From Geobacter sp. (lineage in GTDB: Bacteria; Desulfobacterota; Desulfuromonadia; Geobacterales; DSM-12255): a DNA stretch of 64,000 bases. The notes under the pieces were generated by a model. That model ran no database searches and had not been told where the DNA came from. It saw nothing but the letters and a program-made list of their open reading frames with translations. The translations under genes and the position numbers were made by a program. Positions 33,479 to 42,735 of this stretch are shown piece after piece (within the stretch, counting starts at the first letter, position 1; the number at the start of each line of letters is the position of its first letter). The DNA lies in contig WKKR01000001.1 in NCBI GenBank assembly GCA_009684525.1, positions 496,001-560,000 on the forward strand. The letters run 5' to 3'.

Positions 33479-36019
33479 TCAAGCCCTGCCGGGAGTTTTT
33501 TCCTGCTGGTTTCTGGTCTTGCGCGTCGGTGCCGCACGCCACGGATCGTCGGGCCAGGGGTGCTTGGGATAGCGCCCTTTCAGTTCCTTCTTCACCTGGG
33601 GATAGGTGGAATCCCAGAAACTCCTGAGATCATTGGTCACCTGGACCGGCCGCCGGGCCGGCGACAGAAGGTGCAGGAGTACCGCTACCCGCCCCCATGC
33701 CACTGTCGGCGTGTCGGCACAGCCGAAAAGTTCCTGCAGCTTGACACAGAGGACCGGCACGCCGCTTTCGTAATCAAGGGGGAGCCGCGAACCGCTGGGG
33801 ACAGTGAGATGGGTCGGCGCTCCCTCGTCCAACTGCCGCTGCTGCTCCCAGCTGAACAGCCCCTTGAGCAGCCCCGCCAGGTCGATACGCTGCAGATCGC
33901 TGGCGGTCCGGCATCCGCGCAGGCTGCTGCCGAGCAGGTCATCGAGCCTCGTAGCCAAGGCGGCATTCCCGATATCGGGCCACTCCCGCTCCGGGGCGAC
34001 CCGTGCCAGCAGGGCAACCCGCGCCTGCAGCTGGCGGCATGCAGGGGTCCAGGGGAGAAGCGCCAACTCTTCATCCGCGCGGATCACCTCGAGAAGCAGC
34101 GCACTGCTTTCCGCATCGCCCGGGGTAACGGGGCGGGACGACAACACCAGCTCCCCCAGCCGCTCCTCTTCCCGCACCCAGACCCTCCCCTGTTCGGCAT
34201 CCCAGCCAACGCGCCGCTCGGTGCGGATCTCTTCGGCAAATTCGCGTCGCAGCAGCTCCGGGGAAAGGGACGATGCCCCATGGATGAGACCGTCGCCACC
34301 GGCACCGGCGTTGATTTCCACGGCAACGATGAATTGCCGGTCACGGAGGGCGCTCCTGGTGCCGAGCCGTCCACCCGTCCCATTGGCGAGCAGGTAACGA
34401 TCCGAACCAGGCTCGCGCTGCCGCGCTATTCGGTCCGGAAAGGCATGGGCAAGGAGCAGTCCGATCTCGTCGTTGTCAGGCTCCGGGCCACGGGCAGGGG
34501 CGCCAATCAGGCGCCGCAGCCGCTCGGCAGTACGCTGGACAACGGCACAGGCCTGCGGATCGAGGTGGGGATCGTTACGGCCCGAGCCATGCATGCGCCA
34601 CACCTCAAGCGCCTCGACCCTGTCGAGGTAATCGCAGCCGCTGACAGCGAGCGACTCCTGCCGGTCGCGGCGAAAGATGTCCCGTTCCTCCAGAAGCGCG
34701 GCCAGATCGCAGGCAAGACCGGCCTGCCCGCGTTCTGCCCCGGCCAGCACCATCCGGGCCAGGCGAGGATGGAGCGGCAGCTCGGCCATCCGCCTGCCGC
34801 AGGGGGTTATGCGCCCCTGCCGGTCCAGCCCGCCGAGCGCAGTGAGCAGGACACGCCCTTCGGCCAGGGCGCCCGACGGCGGGGGATCGAGCCAGGAAAG
34901 CGCCAAGGGATCGCTCACCCCCCAGTTGACCAGCTCCAGGGCCAGTGGAGAAAGCTCGGCGATCCTGATCTCGGGCGGGTTGAAGGGGACCAGCGCGGCA
35001 TTGCCCGCTTCGCTCCAGAGGCGAAAGCAGGTTCCCGGCCCGAGGCGCCCGGCACGGCCTGCTCGCTGGGTGGCCGATGCAGCCGAAACCCGCACCGTAA
35101 CCAGCCGGTTGAGGCCGGACGACGGATCGAACTGCAACCGCCGGGTCAGGCCGCTGTCGATGACGAGCCCGATCCCCTCAATGGTCAGGCTCGTCTCGGC
35201 AATGTTGGTTGCCAGGACCACCTTGCGCCGGTCTTCCGGGAGGATGGCCCGCTCCTGCTCGGCAAAGGGGAGATCGCCATAGAGCGGCACGACCAGCAGG
35301 TCGCGCACCGGCGGCGCATCCCGGAGCTGCTGGTGACAGCGACGGATCTCGCCGCTGCCGGGCAGAAAGACCAGGATATCCCCTTGAGCCTCTGCCAGTG
35401 CCCTGGAGATGGCCTGGATCACGGCCGGCACCAGCTGCCCCGGCGGTTCCCCAAGGTAGCGCAGGGCCACTGGGTAACTCTTCCCCTCTGCCCTGATGAT
35501 CGGCAGATCCCCCAACAGGCGAGCCAGCCCACCCGCATCGAGGGTTGCCGACATCACCACGATCTTCAGGTCCGGGCGCAGGGTCTTTTGCACCTCCAGA
35601 CAGAAAGCAAGCGCCGTATCGGCGGCAATGCTCCGTTCGTGAAACTCGTCGAAGACCACCGCACCGATCCCGTCCAGGGAGGGATCGTTCTGCAGGCGCC
35701 GCACCAGTAGACCTTCGGTCAGCACCTCCAGGCGTGTCCGTGCAGATACCTTCCGCTGGAAGCGGATGGCATAACCAACCGTCCCCCCCACCTCCTCACC
35801 GATGCTTCTTGCGAGCCAGGTGGCGGCATTCACCGCTGCCAGACGGCGCGGTTCGAGCATGACGATCCGTTTGTCCCGCAGGAAAGGCGCATCCAAGAGG
35901 GCCAGGGGAACCCGGCTGGTCTTGCCCGAGCCGGGAGGAGACTGGAGAACCGCCCCCGGCGCCGAGGTCAGCGCCCTGAGAAGGTCGGGGATGACCTGGT
36001 CGACGGGGAGCCGGGACAT
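33479..36019 (-). CDS. hrpB: ATP-dependent helicase HrpB
   Basis: An 846-residue DEAH-family helicase. Motif I is SPPGSGKTSRVPLAL, motif II is DEFHERS, motif III SATLD, and motif VI QRAGRAGRLGPG. The HrpB C-terminal domain (LTVPSGSRLPLDYESG, SPARRPVQVTNDLRSFW) is complete. HrpB is a probable RNA helicase of unclear role. It begins two bases after the stop of the HAD gene upstream. Confidence 0.96.
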   Translation of the reverse strand: MSRLPVDQVIPDLLRALTSAPGAVLQSPPGSGKTSRVPLALLDAPFLRDKRIVMLEPRRLAAVNAATWLARSIGEEVGGTVGYAIRFQRKVSARTRLEVLTEGLLVRRLQNDPSLDGIGAVVFDEFHERSIAADTALAFCLEVQKTLRPDLKIVVMSATLDAGGLARLLGDLPIIRAEGKSYPVALRYLGEPPGQLVPAVIQAISRALAEAQGDILVFLPGSGEIRRCHQQLRDAPPVRDLLVVPLYGDLPFAEQERAILPEDRRKVVLATNIAETSLTIEGIGLVIDSGLTRRLQFDPSSGLNRLVTVRVSAASATQRAGRAGRLGPGTCFRLWSEAGNAALVPFNPPEIRIAELSPLALELVNWGVSDPLALSWLDPPPSGALAEGRVLLTALGGLDRQGRITPCGRRMAELPLHPRLARMVLAGAERGQAGLACDLAALLEERDIFRRDRQESLAVSGCDYLDRVEALEVWRMHGSGRNDPHLDPQACAVVQRTAERLRRLIGAPARGPEPDNDEIGLLLAHAFPDRIARQREPGSDRYLLANGTGGRLGTRSALRDRQFIVAVEINAGAGGDGLIHGASSLSPELLRREFAEEIRTERRVGWDAEQGRVWVREEERLGELVLSSRPVTPGDAESSALLLEVIRADEELALLPWTPACRQLQARVALLARVAPEREWPDIGNAALATRLDDLLGSSLRGCRTASDLQRIDLAGLLKGLFSWEQQRQLDEGAPTHLTVPSGSRLPLDYESGVPVLCVKLQELFGCADTPTVAWGRVAVLLHLLSPARRPVQVTNDLRSFWDSTYPQVKKELKGRYPKHPWPDDPWRAAPTRKTRNQQEKTPGRA

Positions 36020-36021
36020 GG

Positions 36022-36705
36022 TCAGGGGGTGAGGAGCTTTGTCAGCCGGTCCCGGTCGAGCCCTTCGAGGGAGGCTACTACCCGGTCGGCTGCGTGCAGA
36101 TCAGGAGCGGGATAGCTGTTGGTGACCGCCAGGACCGGGATGCCGGCCCCCTGAGCCGAGGCGATACCGGCAGGGGTATCTTCGATGGCAAGGCAGTGCG
36201 CCGGGACGATTCCCTGTGCGGGAAAGCGGGACTGCAGCCGGGTCACTGCCAGGGCATAGCTGGCTGGGTCGGGTTTGCTGGCAGCGACGTCATCGGCCGT
36301 GACAATGACGGAGAAGGCATTTTCCAGGGAAAACTGGGAGAGGATGGGGGTTATGTCGGACAGGAGCGCCCCGCTGCAGAGTGCAAGCGGCAGGGAACCG
36401 GCAAGCCCGCGGATCAGTTCCGTGACTCCCGGATAGGGGGTAACCCCGCCGCTGATGACCTGTTGGAAGACCTTCGCCTTCCGCTGGATCAGTTCATCGA
36501 GCTCGGCCGGGGCAAGCGCTCTTCCGGCGGCATGAAACGCCTCGGCAAAGGCGTCGCGGTCGTCGAACCCCATGTAGCGGGAGACGTACTCATCCCACGA
36601 ATAGCCGAGCCCGAGCGGTTCGAGTATGATCTGAAACGACCGGTAGTGCAGCGGCTCGGTGTCGACGATGATCCCGTCAAAATCGAATATGACTGCAGAC
36701 AGCAT
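36022..36705 (-). CDS. HAD-superfamily phosphatase (beta-phosphoglucomutase-like)
   Basis: A 227-residue protein from the ATG at 36705, preceded by GGAGGGG. Motif I is FDFDGIIVDTE with nucleophile D8 and D10, motif II is LCSGA, and motif III is KPDPASYALA with EDTPAGIASA. The four-helix cap between motif I and II places it in the subclass I group with phosphoglycolate phosphatases and beta-phosphoglucomutases. The substrate is not predictable. Confidence 0.9.
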   Translation of the reverse strand: MLSAVIFDFDGIIVDTEPLHYRSFQIILEPLGLGYSWDEYVSRYMGFDDRDAFAEAFHAAGRALAPAELDELIQRKAKVFQQVISGGVTPYPGVTELIRGLAGSLPLALCSGALLSDITPILSQFSLENAFSVIVTADDVAASKPDPASYALAVTRLQSRFPAQGIVPAHCLAIEDTPAGIASAQGAGIPVLAVTNSYPAPDLHAADRVVASLEGLDRDRLTKLLTP

Positions 36706-36722
36706 CTCCCCTCCAGAATAGG

Positions 36723-37925
36723 TCAAAATCGCCCGGTCACGGCAACCAGAGCCGCCTCAGAGCTGACCACCGGCGCGACCGAGAAGCGTCGGGCCTTGCC
36801 CGATGCATGATACCCCATTGCCACCCTGCCGCAGAGCTCGCCGATCGCTGCGCCAAGCACCACGTCGCTTGCCCAGTGCTTGTCCTGGTAGATGCGGGAA
36901 AACCCGACAAAGGCGGCTGCGGCATAGGCACCGATCCCGATCAGCGGATTGTCGGCGGCGGACGCGACAACGGAGGCCATGGCAAAGGAGCTTGCCGTGT
37001 GCATGGACGGCAGTGCGTCGTAATCCGCAGCGAAACGGAACGGACGGAAGCTGCCCGAACCGCTCCCCGTATTCGGCCGTGCCCGGCCCGTTGCCGATTT
37101 GAGGATGAAGGTCGTGGCATCGGCCAAGATGGCCGCCTCGCCGAGCATCTCTCCCAGTTCCCGGTACTTGGGGGACTCGGCCAGGATTCCGCCGCCATAG
37201 ACAGCTGCAGCCAATCCCAGGTGCAGGAACGGATCGCCCGCGATGCTGCCGGCATCCGTTACGTGGTCGAGGGTTGTCCCCTTGATGCCGCCGACCTTGT
37301 CGCGGATGTCGCTGTCGTAACTGCTGGTGAACGCCACCGCCCCGGTCACCAGCAGGGTTCCGAGCATGCCGTATCCCCTGGTGTCGACCGGCGTCGCTGC
37401 CACCTCCAGAGCCTCATCGGCCAGCCGTCCAGCTACCCGCCCGTATTCGGCGGTGCTGTTCAGGAGATGGTCAGCTGCCGCAACCGGCAGGGAGGCGTGC
37501 AGGAGACACGCAACGGTCGCGGCAAGGATGAAAACGGGGCAATGTTCCGTGCGGGAGCGGGAATTCAGGAATTTGAACAAGAGGTAGGCAGCCAGCACTC
37601 CGACCGCATCTGCCAGCAGATCCAGCGGATCGGCACTGCGCATGCTCGTCAGGAGCCCCTGCGCCACCTCCATGAGCCCACCGAACAGAATCACCGCCAC
37701 CGCTATGCGCAGAGGCTGCAGACGCTTCGGGAGGGGATCGCCACTGGAGGCACGCAGTGCCAGGATGGTGAGCAGCCCATAGGCAGCCGCATGCTGGAAC
37801 TTGTCCCACCCCAGCAAAGCCTGGGGGATGACGGGTGGCGAAGGGGTGAGCGAGAGCCAGACAATGACCAGCGCCCAGGCAATGCAGAGCACAAGGGCCA
37901 ACCTGCGCAAGTTCGCCCATCTCAT
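36723..37925 (-). CDS. VanZ-PAP2 fusion: membrane VanZ-like domain joined to an acid phosphatase
   Basis: A 400-residue protein. Residues ~8-120 form a VanZ-like domain with four hydrophobic segments (WLSLTPSPPVIP, WDKFQHAAAYG, VAQGLLTSMRSADPLDLLADAVG). Residues ~130-152 look like a second signal sequence (FILAATVACLLHASLPVAAA). The rest is a PAP2-type phosphatase with the full catalytic set: K276-x6-R283-P, P306-S-M-H309, and S343-R-x5-H350-x3-D354. Targets may be lipid or undecaprenyl phosphates at the periplasmic face. The retained signal sequence shows that two once-separate proteins were joined. Confidence 0.88.
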   Translation of the reverse strand: MRWANLRRLALVLCIAWALVIVWLSLTPSPPVIPQALLGWDKFQHAAAYGLLTILALRASSGDPLPKRLQPLRIAVAVILFGGLMEVAQGLLTSMRSADPLDLLADAVGVLAAYLLFKFLNSRSRTEHCPVFILAATVACLLHASLPVAAADHLLNSTAEYGRVAGRLADEALEVAATPVDTRGYGMLGTLLVTGAVAFTSSYDSDIRDKVGGIKGTTLDHVTDAGSIAGDPFLHLGLAAAVYGGGILAESPKYRELGEMLGEAAILADATTFILKSATGRARPNTGSGSGSFRPFRFAADYDALPSMHTASSFAMASVVASAADNPLIGIGAYAAAAFVGFSRIYQDKHWASDVVLGAAIGELCGRVAMGYHASGKARRFSVAPVVSSEAALVAVTGRF

Positions 37926-38007
37926 GCGGATTGCCGCCAGAGGCGTACCAAGGCAGTCCCTCCCGGCGGGGAACCGGCACCGTCGGCAGAGGTCACGGTG
38001 CGGATCA

Positions 38008-40902
38008 TCATTTGAGTCCGATCAGGACCGTGCCGGCGGTCAGGGCCACATTGGCCAGGATCTGGGTTATGTCCTTGATGTCGCGAAGCCAGGCTGTCCG
38101 CTCCAGCTTCTGGGGGACGACCAGGGTATCGCCGGGCTGCAGGGCAGCGGCCATGAAGCTGCCGAAGGTCCAACTGCTCGAGGCGTCGTCCCAGTGAATG
38201 CCGAACGATGCCTGCTGCCTGCTGAACACCGATCCGTCGGCCCGGATGATATACATGTCCTTTTCGTCGCCATCGCGGGTCACACCACCGGCCTTTTCCA
38301 GGTAATAGGATACCTGCTCTCCGGGCTGGTAGATATGGGCGGTCTGATTGTAGACCTGGCCGAGCACGTTGACCACGTTGGACCGGGGCGGGATCTGGAT
38401 CAGGTCCCCCCCCTGAAGCTCCACGTTATAGGCGCTGTCTTCGAATGCATCGAGTTTTTCGAGCTTGACCACGACCCTTCCCTCTGCCTTCAGGGTCTTC
38501 AGTTTCTCCAGGCTCTTCTGGAGGCCTTCCAGTGCCGATTTCGTCGCCTCCAGCTCTTCACGCGACGCCGCCACCGAGGCGAGCTCTCCCTGTTTCTTCA
38601 GGATATCCTGCTCGGTGCGAAGGATGATCTCATCCATCCGCTTCTGCTGCTCCTTCTGCACCGCCTTCCGGGTGAAGCGCGCCCCACTCAGGTACGCCTT
38701 GTCCGTATAACCGCCTGCCCGCTCCAACACAGAGCTCAGCTTTTCTCCCTTGCCGATGGAGTAGGTGCCGGGAAACCGCACTTCCCCCTCGACGGTAACG
38801 AAGCGGTCGTCGGATTCCAGCCACTCCTGGATGCCCCGCACGATCAGGACATCGTCCGGCTGCAGCGTGAGATTGTTCTGCGGGTCGCCTGCCAGCGCCT
38901 TGTTGAGATTGACGTCAAAACGGGTGGTCCGGGCGACGCCGTCAGCCGTAACGGTCCTGGTCAGCTCGGCCTTCTCCATATAGGCGTTCCGCTTGAGGCT
39001 CCCTGCTGCTGCCAACAGGTCCCGGATCGTCATCCTGTCATAATAGTCATAGGTGCCGGGGTTGACCACATGCCCGTTGATCGCCACCGACATCTTCTCT
39101 TCCATTTCGGTCCGGGAAAAGATCTTCAGCGTATCCTGTTCGTGCAGCAGGATGTTCTCACCGGTATCCCCGTCCCAGACCTTTTTCAGGTTGACGGCAA
39201 TCGACTCGCGATGGAAATCGGGAGGAACGAGCCTGATCACCTGTGCCGATTCAAGGTAGGATTGGGGGAGAAGATCCCGGTAGGAAGGGAGAAGATCGGA
39301 AATGCGCATACCCTGGCGGAACTGGTATTCTCCGGGGCGCACCGCATTCCCCTGCAGCGTCACCACCTGGCGGAGCGCCTGGTAGACCGGGAAAATCTTC
39401 ACCAGGTCGCGGTCCCTGATCTCCAACGCTGCTGCCGGGCCGTCGAGCCGGGCATTCTGCAGCTCGAAGTCCATGACCACCCGGGAGGCATTCCCCTCGA
39501 ACCGCTCCAGCTGTATCCGCCCCAGATCGCCGGACGCCGTTACCCCGCCCGCCATCTGCAGGAGCTGCTGGAGGGTGGTCTTCTCCTTCAGTTCATAAAT
39601 GCCGGGCCGCTTGACCTCACCGGCCACGGCTGCAACCGGTCCGATCACCGGCACGAAGATGGTGTCCCCGCTCTCCAGCCGCAGGTCCTTGGAGCGGTCG
39701 CCGGAGAGGAACATGGCGTAGAGATCGATCTCCTGGACCATCGACCCGCCGCGGGAGAGCCTGATGGCCCGCAGGGTGCCGGTCTTTGCCGGCCCCCCGG
39801 CAAGGGCCAGGGCATTGATGACCGTGGCAGTGGAAGCGACCGAGTAGGTGCCGGGAGACTCCACTTCTCCTACCACGAAGACCTGGATCGTGCGGAGCCG
39901 CCCCATGGAGACATTCAGTTCGTACCCCTTGTAGTAACGGGAAATCGCCTTGTCGATGATCTCACGGGCCTGTTGGAACGTCACCCCCCAGACCTTGATG
40001 GTGCCGATCCGCGGGATGGAGATCTCTCCATTACGGTCGACGACCAGATCCTGGCGGGCCTGGATCGAGCCCCAGAGGTCGATGCGGAGGGAATCACCCG
40101 GTCCGATGACATAGTCGGGGCCGACCGGTGTATTCTCCAGGGCTGTTCCGGCAGTCAGGCTGTTCTTGAAGAAATCGTAGCCGAACTGCTGCAGCGAGCG
40201 CTGGAAGGGCTCTGCCTCGATCTTGTCCTGCAGGGTCTGGGTCTTGGCGGCAAACGATTTTTCCAGGGGGGAGCCCAGCTCTTCAGGTGGCGCCGGGGTT
40301 GCCTTTATCTCGTTGGAAAAGATGGTGAGTTCGGACGGCTGGGTGGCGTCGTCCGCGGCTTCAACGGATTTCGTCGTCTCGACCGGGGCCGGGATCACTC
40401 CCTGCAGCTTGAGATAGTAGAGTTGATTGTTGCGGAGGAAGCGGAGCTTGTATTCGCTGACGTCGCCGACTTCGAGCTTTTTTTCGTAGCGGCCCGGTTC
40501 AATGCCGTAATAGAGGGTAAATTTCGGTGGGAGGTCACCGGGTCGGACGTTCAGCTCCTTGAGCTTCCAGGAGAGGGTCAGCATGCTGTCGCCCGGCTCG
40601 GCGCGAAGGAGGATGCGTAGCTTTTTGGCAGCCGGGACCTTGTCGGTTTTGGCATCTTCCGACGTCTTGACGGTCGGTTTCAGCGGTTTCAGCGCTTGCC
40701 ACCCATCCCCGGATTTCCTGGTCTCTTTGAGTTGGTCATCGGAGACCATCTCTTTGCCGAGGGGGAATTCCTGCTTCACCTCGCCGACGTAGACCCCCTC
40801 ATCCGGCTGAGTTTCCTGGTCGGAAAGCGATGCAGCGCCGCCAAGGGCCGGGATGAAAAACAACAGAAGCCAAAGACCGATTACCTGCTTGAATCTACGC
40901 AT
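38008..40902 (-). CDS. Large polysaccharide export protein with multiple SLBB domains (Wza-related)
   Basis: A 964-residue exported protein from the ATG at 40902. Residues 1-24 are a signal peptide. Residues ~95-170 resemble a fibronectin type III fold (LTLSWKLKEL...KFTLYYGIEPG). The Poly_export domain follows (~275-350: YVIGPGDSLRIDLWG), then about six SLBB repeats, each with a VxGEVxxPGxY-type motif. A charged coiled coil of ~60 residues (about 775-835) interrupts the last ones. The C-terminal ILANVALTAGTVLIGL may be the membrane-spanning helix. Wza-type channels are about 380 residues, so this is a long version. No tyrosine kinase or glycosyltransferase lies beside it. Confidence 0.9.
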   Translation of the reverse strand: MRRFKQVIGLWLLLFFIPALGGAASLSDQETQPDEGVYVGEVKQEFPLGKEMVSDDQLKETRKSGDGWQALKPLKPTVKTSEDAKTDKVPAAKKLRILLRAEPGDSMLTLSWKLKELNVRPGDLPPKFTLYYGIEPGRYEKKLEVGDVSEYKLRFLRNNQLYYLKLQGVIPAPVETTKSVEAADDATQPSELTIFSNEIKATPAPPEELGSPLEKSFAAKTQTLQDKIEAEPFQRSLQQFGYDFFKNSLTAGTALENTPVGPDYVIGPGDSLRIDLWGSIQARQDLVVDRNGEISIPRIGTIKVWGVTFQQAREIIDKAISRYYKGYELNVSMGRLRTIQVFVVGEVESPGTYSVASTATVINALALAGGPAKTGTLRAIRLSRGGSMVQEIDLYAMFLSGDRSKDLRLESGDTIFVPVIGPVAAVAGEVKRPGIYELKEKTTLQQLLQMAGGVTASGDLGRIQLERFEGNASRVVMDFELQNARLDGPAAALEIRDRDLVKIFPVYQALRQVVTLQGNAVRPGEYQFRQGMRISDLLPSYRDLLPQSYLESAQVIRLVPPDFHRESIAVNLKKVWDGDTGENILLHEQDTLKIFSRTEMEEKMSVAINGHVVNPGTYDYYDRMTIRDLLAAAGSLKRNAYMEKAELTRTVTADGVARTTRFDVNLNKALAGDPQNNLTLQPDDVLIVRGIQEWLESDDRFVTVEGEVRFPGTYSIGKGEKLSSVLERAGGYTDKAYLSGARFTRKAVQKEQQKRMDEIILRTEQDILKKQGELASVAASREELEATKSALEGLQKSLEKLKTLKAEGRVVVKLEKLDAFEDSAYNVELQGGDLIQIPPRSNVVNVLGQVYNQTAHIYQPGEQVSYYLEKAGGVTRDGDEKDMYIIRADGSVFSRQQASFGIHWDDASSSWTFGSFMAAALQPGDTLVVPQKLERTAWLRDIKDITQILANVALTAGTVLIGLK

Positions 40903-40971
40903 CGGATCTCCCTTTCGCTGCCTGTTCCGGGTCTCCGCCCCCCATGGCGGGATGGCAGCCTGAAGCTGCAT

Positions 40972-41010
40972 AAAAAAAAACAGCAACCCTTGAATCAAGA
41001 ATCACTGCTT
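40972..41010 (-). terminator. Terminator of the tRNA-Gln-tRNA-Glu operon
   Basis: On the minus strand a 15-bp stem with several G-U pairs (AGCAGTGATTCTTGA against TCAAGGGTTGCTGTT) is followed by nine T residues. Confidence 0.8.
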
Positions 41011-41015
41011 GGAAA

Positions 41016-41090
41016 TGGTGATCCCAAGGGGACTTGAACCCCTGTTACCGACGTGAAAGGCCGGTGTCCTAACCACTAGACGATGGGACC
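41016..41090 (-). tRNA. tRNA-Glu (anticodon TTC)
   Basis: A 75-nt gene with encoded CCA. Acceptor GGTCCCA pairs with TGGGATC, and loop CTTTCAC gives anticodon TTC. Confidence 0.95.
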
Positions 41091-41156
41091 GATATAAAAT
41101 GACGAACGTATGAAAGGAAATATCGTTTATCCGTTAAGTACGGTACATTCCTTAAA

Positions 41157-41231
41157 TGGCTGGGGTGCTAGGATTCGAACCTAGGGATGATGGAGTCAGA
41201 GTCCATTGCCTTACCGCTTGGCTACACCCCA
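41157..41231 (-). tRNA. tRNA-Gln (anticodon CTG)
   Basis: A 75-nt gene with encoded CCA. Acceptor TGGGGTG pairs with CACCCCA, and stem ATGGA/TCCAT holds loop CTCTGAC (anticodon CTG). It lies 66 bp before tRNA-Glu. Confidence 0.95.
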
Positions 41232-41241
41232 ACGACGCAAT

Positions 41242-41270
41242 TACATAACAAATATATTGACGGCGGTCAA
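41242..41270 (-). promoter_or_regulatory. Sigma-70 promoter of tRNA-Gln-tRNA-Glu
   Basis: On the minus strand TTGACC (41270-41265), a 17-bp spacer and TATGTA (41247-41242), ten bases before the tRNA. Confidence 0.75.
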
Positions 41271-41305
41271 GCCTTTTCCGCTGCCAGGCGACCAAAGATC
41301 CACGA

Positions 41306-41851
41306 TCATCGGGGGGAGATGCTCGCTGCCCCGGCCTCCATGGCCTTGACATTGGCGGGGATGAAGCGGTGGTTACGCTCGGGAAGCGCCTTCTTCAGTG
41401 CCTCGGCAAGGGATTCGAGCGATACGGCGCCGGTTTTGGCGGCATAGGCGCCGGCTGCGACCATGTTGACCATCCGCGGGTCGCCCAGCTCATTGGCAAT
41501 ATCGTTCATCGGTATGGGGTAGAGTTCCATGTCGTCCCGGTCAGCCCCGGAGCAGTCGACCAGGGATGCATTGACAATACAGACACCACCCTTTTTGACC
41601 TTGCCGACATATTTGTCAAAGGAAGCCTGGTTCAGGAGGATGGCCACCGACGGGTTGCCCACCACGGGAGAACCGACGTCGCCATCGGCGATGATGACGG
41701 TGCACATGGCAGCACCGCCCCGCTTCTCGACACCGTAGGCAGGGAAATAGGAAACGTTCTTCCCTTCCTTGATGGCAGCGAGGGAGAGGAGATTGCCGGC
41801 AAGCAGCACCCCTTGGCCGCCGAAACCGGCAATAAACAGATCATGACGCAT
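41306..41851 (-). CDS. 2-oxoacid:ferredoxin oxidoreductase, gamma subunit
   Basis: A 181-residue protein from the ATG at 41851 (MRHDLFIAGFGGQGVLLAG). The GFGGQG motif and FPAYGVEKRGGAAMC define the gamma domain that helps bind CoA. It is the last gene of an operon ordered ferredoxin-alpha-beta-gamma. An earlier start in the same frame would overlap the beta gene and lacks similarity. Substrate, as for the whole complex, is either 2-oxoisovalerate or 2-oxoglutarate. Confidence 0.92.
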   Translation of the reverse strand: MRHDLFIAGFGGQGVLLAGNLLSLAAIKEGKNVSYFPAYGVEKRGGAAMCTVIIADGDVGSPVVGNPSVAILLNQASFDKYVGKVKKGGVCIVNASLVDCSGADRDDMELYPIPMNDIANELGDPRMVNMVAAGAYAAKTGAVSLESLAEALKKALPERNHRFIPANVKAMEAGAASISPR

Positions 41852-41922
41852 ACAGACCTCGTGCAGGACGATGGGCAAGGGTGAAACAGCAGCTCCACCG
41901 CTCGCCGTGTTCGCCCCTTCCG

Positions 41923-42666
41923 TTAGAGATTCTTGTCGTTCTTGTAGACCCCGAGTTGAAAATAGGGGATCATTTCCTGTTCGACCCGCTCGTTGGCCTG
42001 AAGCGGGGTCATTCCCCAGTTGGTGGGGCATGCGGAAAGCGCCTCGATAAACGAAAAGCCTGCCCCCTCGACCTGATAACGAAAGGCCTTGCGGATCTGC
42101 TTCTTGGCATCCATCAGGTTTTTCGGGTTATTGACGGCAACCCGTGCACTGAAGGCAACCCCGCCGAGTTGCGCCAGCAGTTCGGCCATCTTGAGCGGCG
42201 CACCATCCTTGGCCTGGTCCCGTCCATAGGGAGAGGTGGAGGTCTTCTGGCCGACCAGCGTGGTGGGGGCCATCTGCCCCCCGGTCATGCCGTAGGTGGT
42301 ATTGTTCACGAAGATCACCGTGATCCCCTCCCCCCGGTTGGCGGCATGGATGATCTCGGAAGTGCCGATGGCAGCGAGATCGCCATCCCCTTGGTAGGTA
42401 AAGACGATGGAATCGGGACGCGCCCGCTTGACGCCGGTCGCCACAGCCGGGGCACGGCCATGGGGCGACTCCACCGCATCGATGTCGAAGTAGCTGTAGA
42501 GAAAGACGGAACATCCCACCGACGCGACGCCGATGGTCCGGTGCCGCACGTCGAACTCGTCCAAGGCCTCGGCAACGATCCGGTGGATGGTGCCGTGCTG
42601 GCAGCCGGGGCAGAAGTGGGTCTGGACATCCTTCAGGCTGGCCGGTCTCTTGAATATCTGTTGCAT
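41923..42666 (-). CDS. 2-oxoacid:ferredoxin oxidoreductase, beta (thiamine pyrophosphate) subunit
   Basis: A 247-residue protein. CPGCQHGTIHR near the N-terminus supplies cluster-type cysteines, and the thiamine pyrophosphate motif GDGDLAAIG...NNTTYGMTGGQ is intact. It cleaves the 2-oxoacid and passes electrons to ferredoxin. It is flanked by the alpha gene upstream and the gamma gene downstream. Confidence 0.93.
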   Translation of the reverse strand: MQQIFKRPASLKDVQTHFCPGCQHGTIHRIVAEALDEFDVRHRTIGVASVGCSVFLYSYFDIDAVESPHGRAPAVATGVKRARPDSIVFTYQGDGDLAAIGTSEIIHAANRGEGITVIFVNNTTYGMTGGQMAPTTLVGQKTSTSPYGRDQAKDGAPLKMAELLAQLGGVAFSARVAVNNPKNLMDAKKQIRKAFRYQVEGAGFSFIEALSACPTNWGMTPLQANERVEQEMIPYFQLGVYKNDKNL

Positions 42667-42735
42667 TGTATAACCTCGAAAATATGGACAGGAACCGATT
42701 GCTTCCGGCCATTGCCGCCGGCCGGGTTACCGTGG

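Noticed and set aside
33560-35710. A 716-codon open frame on the plus strand
   Set aside because: It runs antisense through hrpB, whose product has all helicase motifs. High-GC codon use leaves the opposite strand open; the translation has no recognisable domain.
37801-40620. A 939-codon plus-strand open frame
   Set aside because: It is the antisense shadow of the SLBB protein and the VanZ-PAP2 gene; low complexity, no motif and no ribosome site.
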